64,000 bases of DNA from Hirsutella rhossiliensis. Its lineage: Eukaryota > Ascomycota > Sordariomycetes > Hypocreales > Ophiocordycipitaceae. The notes beneath the pieces were generated by a model, which had not been told where the DNA came from, did not search any database, and saw only the letters and a list, made by a program, of their open reading frames with translations. Location: assembly GCF_020360975.1 (NCBI RefSeq), contig NW_025408675.1:2170001-2234000 (forward strand), in the 5' to 3' direction. Of the stretch, positions 58,520 through 64,000 are shown piece after piece. A program made the position numbers and the translations under genes. Each line of letters starts with the position of its first letter. Position 1 is the stretch's first letter.

Positions 58520-59870
58520 CCGCCATCCTGCTACTGAACGCAGGTCGAGTGGTAGGGCGTTTAAACAGGCGTTGGTTGGTGCGTGCAGAAAACATTAAAG
58601 TCCAATCACGTCTTTTGTAGCTTTAGCCAAAGGCCGGTAAGCATCACGTTTCTTCCGCCAATCTCGCTAAGGAAAAGTACAGACTTGTAGTCTTGGATCG
58701 ACAAAGTATACTAAGTCAGTTTGGCCTCTTTCAAGGTTCTACTTCCACAGATATACTTGCCTACATATACATGCAACACAACACCTACCCGCTTCTTCGT
58801 AGAGTAGGCTGTACTATCACTTATATAGCCTGTAGCTGTCGAATCGCCCGCTCAGAGGAAAGTTGGACGAGCGAGCCATGGAAATTCGACGCAGACATGA
58901 CCCATGGAAGACTGTGGTCCCGGGGTCCGAAAGAAGCGACAGAAATCGGATGCAAAAATCTCAGGAATGTGCCGGGGTGCTGCCCAGATTCCCTTCATTA
59001 TCGAGAGACTCTCACCCATAAACATCCTCACGCTACCTGTTCCGAAAACCGTTTCTTAGTAGGCGTCCGTCTTAGACATTTTTCATTAACACATGGTGTC
59101 TTCTGTTCCACTTGCCAAGGGAGAAGATCTACTCGGCTCTCGGTCGGCGCTAGGGCGAGGAGCAAAGGGGGATTTTAGGTCGCAGGTCGTTTTACTGCAA
59201 GTTATCTCACTGTACGAAGTAAGACATCAGATGAGGCAATATTACGAGTGGCTGAAACAGGTTCAGTGCCGAGACCCGAGCGCTGCTGCTACTCGTCCGT
59301 TTATGTCCTGAGCCGGGAGTCATTCGATCGTGGGTAACAAGACTACTGACCTCACGTCTCTGTGCTAACGAGATTTACAGGCAGCGAAAGCCACCTAGAA
59401 AGGTCGGATTATCTATCAACTCAAATCAACCATGTGGAATAAAATGATCATGGCCGGTGTCACTCACATTACACCAGATTTACGGACGATGAGGGCATGG
59501 GGGGATGTATTCGAGCACTTGTAGGGACGGATGTATTATTATGATATAGCCGCCCCTTCTCCTGACTTTGCTTCTTTCTCTCCGTCGTATGGATTCTGGA
59601 CCTGTTATCCTTGACAAGAGTTCTGCCACTCACTTAGCTTGCTGCATCTGCGGCATCCCTAGGGTCTTGGCCTCGTTAGAAATGCTTTTCTTTGATGTCT
59701 GTATTGCTTCAACAGCTTTCAAATGATGCTCTCAGTCTCTCATCGGGCCATGAACAACGTTCACCCTTTTTTTACCAGATTCCCTTTTTCGTCACTTGGG
59801 ACTGTCGTATTCAACAAGCACCCGGCTCGGCTGAATAACCGTCACATGCATGGCGTCTTCCATTCCATTT
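58520..59870. other. Intergenic, no gene supported
   Basis: A 161-codon frame at 58693-59178 (plus) has a scatter of Cys but no signal peptide or motif. TAs and ATs are common downstream. Nothing else was recognised. Confidence 0.4.
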
Positions 59871-59876
59871 TGACCA

Positions 59877-61055
59877 CTATGATATTGTGCACTTGACCCG
59901 GTGCCGCCAAGAAGTCCCTGGCTTTTTCTTGTTCTCATTGTCCCTCTCCCTATCGCGTCTACTTCCCGTATAGCTCTTGTCCTTGCAACGGGAGTCTTCC
60001 GCCTCGGGCGGTGGGCCTTCTTTATCGGCCCCGTCTCCTTCTTTGTTCGGCTCTCGTCCGTTACCCGGCTGATCAGTACCAGCATCGGGAGTCCTCTCTT
60101 CCTCCCCTTCTTTCTTTTTATCCTTGTCCTCTTCGTCCCCCTCCTTCTCCCTCTCCTTCTTCATCGCTTCGTCGTTTTCGGTCGCCTTGCCTTCCTTCAT
60201 TTTCTTCCTTTTCTTCTTTTCCTCCTCCTCCTCCTCCCGGGGGTCCACAGGCCGAAAATTTTTATAGCAACTGAGATCGTTGTTGCATACCTTCATCTTA
60301 ATGAAATCATCCAGTTCGTCTGCCATAGACTTGTCCGCGAATTCCTTCCACCTATCGTCTTCCCACGCGGGAGAACCTTTGGGAAACCCGGCGAGCTGAA
60401 ACTGCGCGCCGCTGCCTTTCTTACCTTCATACTTGGCCGCTTTGTAAAGAGGGTTTGGGACGAATGCATCCTCTCTGAAACCCCTCTTATCCGCGGTTAA
60501 CAGACTTTTGGCGTTGTCCCGGGTTACCACATAGTGCCCCATGATCTGGTCGGCCGGGACGTATCCCGCCACTGATTGCTCCAGCTCCCGATAAATACCG
60601 TGCTCACGGAGACTGGCCCTTGCATCGATCATCTTCTCATCGGCGTGTATCAGGTATACGTATCCGGTTGTGGCCGGATTCTTCTTATCGCGAGCATATG
60701 AGAGGGCATATTCCGGGCTCGTAGTCGTTGAGACGTACTGCGAAAACTTGAGATTAAACCCTTGGCTGTGCATAAATAGACTGCTCCCATCATCGGCATC
60801 TGTGGTAGAAATATCTTCTTTTTTACGGATTGCCTCGAGGCCTCGTGAGAAGAAACCGTCTGCGTCGTAGACCTTGTCTGAAGACCTGATATGTTCGCCG
60901 CGCCAAACAATTTCTGGATACAAGGGGGCATATTCGTCTTCGACACCGCGTTTGACTTGTCGCCGAGCCGCGGGGGATGAAGGCAGGCTTTCGCAAAACC
61001 CGAAAAGCAGCGAGAGGGTCGCCCATAGGAGGGACAGCCAGAGCCTCTCCACCAT
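59877..61055 (-). CDS. Secreted ADP-ribosyltransferase, heat-labile-enterotoxin A-chain-like
   Basis: It is a single exon of 392 residues, starting at an ATG in a good context that opens a signal peptide (residues 1-23). A dibasic KR at 35-36 may mark propeptide removal. The ADP-ribosyltransferase core follows the R-S-E scheme: VWRGEH (Arg52), YVSTTTSPEYA (Ser109-Thr-Thr), GYVYLIHA, and an E-x-E at 157-159 (RELEQ) before GYVPADQIMGHYV. All three catalytic elements are present. From about residue 272 to 345 the chain is an almost pure Glu/Lys/Asp low-complexity tail, then a Lys/Arg-rich end (with two of its Cys). That is unlike the usual helical C-terminal part, so a mis-spliced or divergent 3' end is possible. 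Fungal members of this family are secreted and suspected virulence factors of insect pathogens (family knowledge). The next gene upstream on the same strand also encodes a secreted protein. Confidence 0.87.
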   Translation of the reverse strand: MVERLWLSLLWATLSLLFGFCESLPSSPAARRQVKRGVEDEYAPLYPEIVWRGEHIRSSDKVYDADGFFSRGLEAIRKKEDISTTDADDGSSLFMHSQGFNLKFSQYVSTTTSPEYALSYARDKKNPATTGYVYLIHADEKMIDARASLREHGIYRELEQSVAGYVPADQIMGHYVVTRDNAKSLLTADKRGFREDAFVPNPLYKAAKYEGKKGSGAQFQLAGFPKGSPAWEDDRWKEFADKSMADELDDFIKMKVCNNDLSCYKNFRPVDPREEEEEEKKKRKKMKEGKATENDEAMKKEREKEGDEEDKDKKKEGEEERTPDAGTDQPGNGREPNKEGDGADKEGPPPEAEDSRCKDKSYTGSRRDRERDNENKKKPGTSWRHRVKCTIS

Positions 61056-61830
61056 GGCTGGGTCTTTCGATATACTCGAGAGCAGAAGGCCGGTTTGAAA
61101 TGTGTCAAGTCAATGGGGATGAAGGACGGGAACGGAGAACATATTTATTGCGTACTTGGGCATGACGAGAGAGAAAATTCCTGCTCTCTTGTCTTAGTTA
61201 TGTGACCCAGGCCGCACAGCAGGCACAAGCGCGCCCACTAATATCATGCAAATAGCTACACCAACTTCAAAACCGTGGATCAGGGTGACTGAGTAGATAT
61301 TAATTAAATACGAGCAATATGTTCATGCTGGAGATCCACGAGGCATAATCGCCAATATTCGCCAGACTAGCCCACGGAAAGAATCCACAGCATTGGATGA
61401 TTGTTGGGTGCATGAACACGGGATGCTTGTGGGATGCATGAACAGGCGCCCGCCGCCCCGTGTTTCCCGCTTGCCAAGATCAGGCGGCCTATCGCTGAGT
61501 TCGTGTCAAAATGCATGTTACTATTTCGTAATGTCGCACAAGCACTGAGCATTCTAGGTGAAAATGCAGCTCAGGTGGCAACATCGCCACCCAAAGGCAA
61601 CAGAACAACTACGAATCCAAGAGCCTTGTTTTCGGGGCTTTAAACACAACCATAAGAAGCCAAGTTTATGTGTACCTAGGTAGCTGGCTAACTCATCTTA
61701 CTAAGCGAGTACCCTACTTTTGTAAACGCCTTATTATAACTCCATGGAGCTGAGTTAAGTTGGTTGACAGCATCCTAATTGACAAACTTCTTGAAATTGC
61801 CACCATGCCTCGATGCGGGAATAAGCGAAT
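61056..61830. other. Intergenic between two same-strand secreted-protein genes
   Basis: About 780 bases hold the promoter of the ADP-ribosyltransferase-like gene. No coding frame is supported. TATTTATTG near 61141 may act as its TATA element (reverse strand CAATAAATA). Confidence 0.4.
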
Positions 61831-61833
61831 TTC

Positions 61834-62889
61834 TCAGTCGAGGAACTCCCGCAGAATTATAACCTTGAGACCAAGTTCCTCAGGAGTCTGCTCCTCGTCT
61901 CTCTTAACCATGCGCTTATCGAATAACTTATCTGGATATTCAACAATCACCTGTGACCTCTTGGGCGTCTTGTTGTCCTGGTACAGAGGCGTGGCTAAGT
62001 CACACGGCTTATTTTCGGTCCAGGTGATTGTATATTCCTTCTCAGAGGCCCACCAATTATTGCCAATAAGCTTGGACGGAAGGACCTTGCCAGCCGGCGA
62101 ATTATTCTTCTTGGTCATGTTGTAGTATTCGGCTCCGATCTTGGCCCAAGCAGGCACCTGCTCGTTGACAGAGGGAAGCGTGAGATTGGCCTGCATAAAG
62201 TTCTTCAAGGCCTCATGGGCGGGGAACTCGTCGGAGCTCCCCACCCCCTGGACCAACCTATCGAAGCAAACTGGGTCGACTGTTGGCACCTGGGGGCAGG
62301 TCCCCGTGAGCTTTGCAACATAAGTCCAGGTTTGGATGGAGCAAGTAGTCTGGGCAGGACACTCGAAAGTCATGCTGACATCCTCGCGAAGCTCGTTTTG
62401 CTGGCCCGTCTCGCTGTTCTGCTCATTGGAGCCTGTCTGACTGCCAGAAATAGAGACCGTCGCGCCAGAGCCGGCGAAGCCGACGGTGACGGAAGCTTCA
62501 GCCCCAATCGTCGTAGAGTCTTCTATCCTCAACCCGCTGGAGGAAGTGTCAACCCTTGCGGTAGACGTAGAGATGTCGATCGACGCAGCGCTTGATCCAG
62601 TCGAGAATTCCTTGTCTATATTGGCAACAATCTCGATGTCGAGTCCCTCTGGAGTGGCAAGGAGTGGGCGATGCATATGGTAACAAGCGTAGCCCTCGCC
62701 TTTGAGATCATAAGCCACATGTGGCGGCCCCTTGGCTAGAATGTCGCCCTTGAGGCGTCTGATAGTCCTCTGGGCTTTTTGCGTCCTGCGAGCCAGATCT
62801 CCAAGGTCCAAAACGCCAAAGTCTCCTGTGGCGGCACCGTGGGCGCCCAGGGTAAAGAAGAGAGCGGCGAGGGCGCGTTCGGGAATCAT
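61834..62889 (-). CDS. Secreted beta-rich protein, pore-forming-toxin-like (tentative)
   Basis: It is a single exon of 351 residues. The start at 62889 is chosen because it opens a signal peptide (MIPERALAALFFTLGAHGAA); a longer upstream frame has none. RR at 34-35 could be a processing site. Residues 90-165 are an alternating polar/hydrophobic Ser/Thr/Gly-rich stretch (ASVTVGFAGSGATVSISG) such as forms membrane-inserting beta-hairpins in aerolysin-type toxins. Then comes a Cys-linked segment (CPAQTTCSIQTWTYVAKLTGTC) and a C-terminal part with NNWWASEKEYTITW and a KR near 329-330. The pore-forming assignment rests on this pattern alone. It could equally be another secreted beta-sandwich protein. 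It lies 778 bases upstream of the ADP-ribosyltransferase gene in the same orientation. Confidence 0.6.
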   Translation of the reverse strand: MIPERALAALFFTLGAHGAATGDFGVLDLGDLARRTQKAQRTIRRLKGDILAKGPPHVAYDLKGEGYACYHMHRPLLATPEGLDIEIVANIDKEFSTGSSAASIDISTSTARVDTSSSGLRIEDSTTIGAEASVTVGFAGSGATVSISGSQTGSNEQNSETGQQNELREDVSMTFECPAQTTCSIQTWTYVAKLTGTCPQVPTVDPVCFDRLVQGVGSSDEFPAHEALKNFMQANLTLPSVNEQVPAWAKIGAEYYNMTKKNNSPAGKVLPSKLIGNNWWASEKEYTITWTENKPCDLATPLYQDNKTPKRSQVIVEYPDKLFDKRMVKRDEEQTPEELGLKVIILREFLD

Positions 62890-63016
62890 TTTGGGTTTAA
62901 ACGAGGGCTTGATATGTGTTTGAATGCACCAGAGGCAACTCTGTAACAAGCAGCGATGCCTTGAACGAATGAATGAGCGACAGGGGGGGTGAAAATCAGT
63001 CTCGTGAGGGAGCGGG

Positions 63017-63023
63017 TATATAT
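63017..63023 (-). promoter_or_regulatory. TATA-like element of the 62889 gene
   Basis: ATATATA on the minus strand lies about 130 bases before the ATG, a spacing like those seen for the genes at 19113 and 39408. Confidence 0.45.
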
Positions 63024-63540
63024 GTGTGACAGTATGCGTGTGCAGCAGATGAACTTGCAAAGCGCCGTCGTCCAGTCATGAAGCACAGCTGCCATGGCGG
63101 CCTGAGCTTGCCATAAAGCTAATTCTCCGATAATAAGTGAAGAGAGCCAGGCGTTCCTAGCTAGGCGGGTTTACCGAGTAATGAATGCATGGCGCAGCAC
63201 CGGCCACTAGGCCACAGCATAGCAACCAAGACCGAATTAGGCAATGCAAATATATTGAAAATGCAGCAACCGTTGGTACGCTAGTGCGGTATGCATCGCT
63301 CGTCTTGTTTATGGACCCGTCTACTCCGAGACGCGGGATGCCCATCTTCCTTCTGGTTTGCCTCGGCAGGAGACTCGAACGTGGCACGGGCTGCAATCAA
63401 ACAAAGATTCATGCAAGGCCAGACGCTGAGACGGCCTTGCGGGGTCGCTACGCGAGTCATAGTGGTCACTGGCTAGAATACTGAAGCTATAACCAGAGAT
63501 CCAAGCTCCCTCTTCCCCCATTCGTGCCTCTTGTCGCGAG

Positions 63541-63934
63541 GTTTCAACTCGTGAACCTGACCACGGTTTCCGATACTGACGTCGACAAGGAGGATGGAAT
63601 TGGCACATCTACTCCCACAACGGGGCTGGAGTACTTCGCTTTTGGGCCCGGACGGTGCTCGGACGGCGGCCCTTTCCCGGCCGGTACCTGACGGGTTGCA
63701 CTTGAAGGTGCAGGGTATGAGGTTGTAGACGCATACGAGATGACGGCAGTTCCGGGGCCAGGACGGCTTTGGTCGGGAGACTGCATGAATAATACCTTGC
63801 ATCAAAGAGGCACAGTACGCCAAAGGATATGGATGCTGATAACGGGTTACTGACAAACGTGAAGTGCAGGCATATATGTAGCCCTTGGGAGTGCTAAAGA
63901 GCAATATTACTACCCGACCTGAACGGAGCTCCAT
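63541..63934 (-). CDS. Possible partial gene at the window edge
   Basis: A minus-strand ATG at 63934 starts MELRSGRVVILLFSTPKGYI and runs to a likely donor (GTCAGT near 63855). After a putative acceptor ending TTCATGCAG (63785), two frames are open. One is Ser/Thr/Pro-rich (to 63544), the other Cys-containing (to 63473). I cannot choose between them or name a family. The 5' part may lie beyond the window. Confidence 0.25.
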
Positions 63935-64000
63935 GCCGATGCCTTGCTTAGAAATGCTTTGAAGTGAACTGGCCGCGTTGTCGAAGGACTTATCACGGGC

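Overview
The window is nuclear DNA of a filamentous ascomycete (Pezizomycotina). Genes carry short introns (48-221 nt, GT..AG), several predicted products are small secreted proteins with Kex2-type dibasic sites, and long AT-rich blocks carry the C-to-T damage typical of repeat-induced point mutation (RIP). An ADP-ribosyltransferase resembling the heat-labile-enterotoxin A chain, a family enlarged in insect-associated Hypocreales, points to a hypocrealean, possibly entomopathogenic, fungus. That placement is inference.

Layout. 1-17.5 kb is a RIP-ruined transposon graveyard. It holds a full-length reverse-oriented Copia element (515-6230, 697-bp LTRs, 5-bp target duplication GGACC), Ty3/gypsy pol remains (about 8.65-11.7 kb, + strand), a 535-bp LTR-like pair around 12.3-15.4 kb, another dispersed repeat in inverted copies, and a Tc1/mariner transposase relic (minus strand, about 16.2-17.5 kb). 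From 17.6 to 28 kb the base composition is normal. This part has a secreted protein with three 4-Cys modules, an amidase, a decayed minus-strand coding region, a prepro-type Cys4 peptide gene and an SRPK-like kinase whose 3' half is RIP-damaged. A 34-bp perfect-TIR MITE candidate lies at 26.5 kb. 28.3-32.1 kb holds two pogo/Fot-like transposons head to head.

32-39.4 kb is a decay zone: an ORF split by one TAG, a 23-bp tandem repeat, a tiny secreted-protein gene with an in-frame TGA, an aminoglycoside-phosphotransferase-like pseudogene and a 5'-truncated LINE with an 11-bp target duplication. 39.4-40.7 kb encodes an M43-like metalloprotease with a shifted third zinc ligand.

43-56.4 kb is the conserved core. 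It holds an adenylation domain fused to a ferric-reductase-like membrane oxidoreductase (minus), an enoyl-CoA hydratase (plus, divergent from it) and a Sln1-type hybrid histidine kinase (minus). 57.8-58.4 kb is a second APH-like pseudogene. The right end carries two secreted-protein genes on the same strand: an ADP-ribosyltransferase-like protein and a beta-rich protein with a possible pore-forming-toxin-like segment. They make a candidate virulence pair.

Taken together, conserved housekeeping and signalling genes sit beside a fast-evolving compartment of secreted proteins, pseudogenes and transposons, the pattern known as a two-speed genome. Exon boundaries are read by eye from splice signals and frame continuity. 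All family names rest on recognised motifs, not on database searches.
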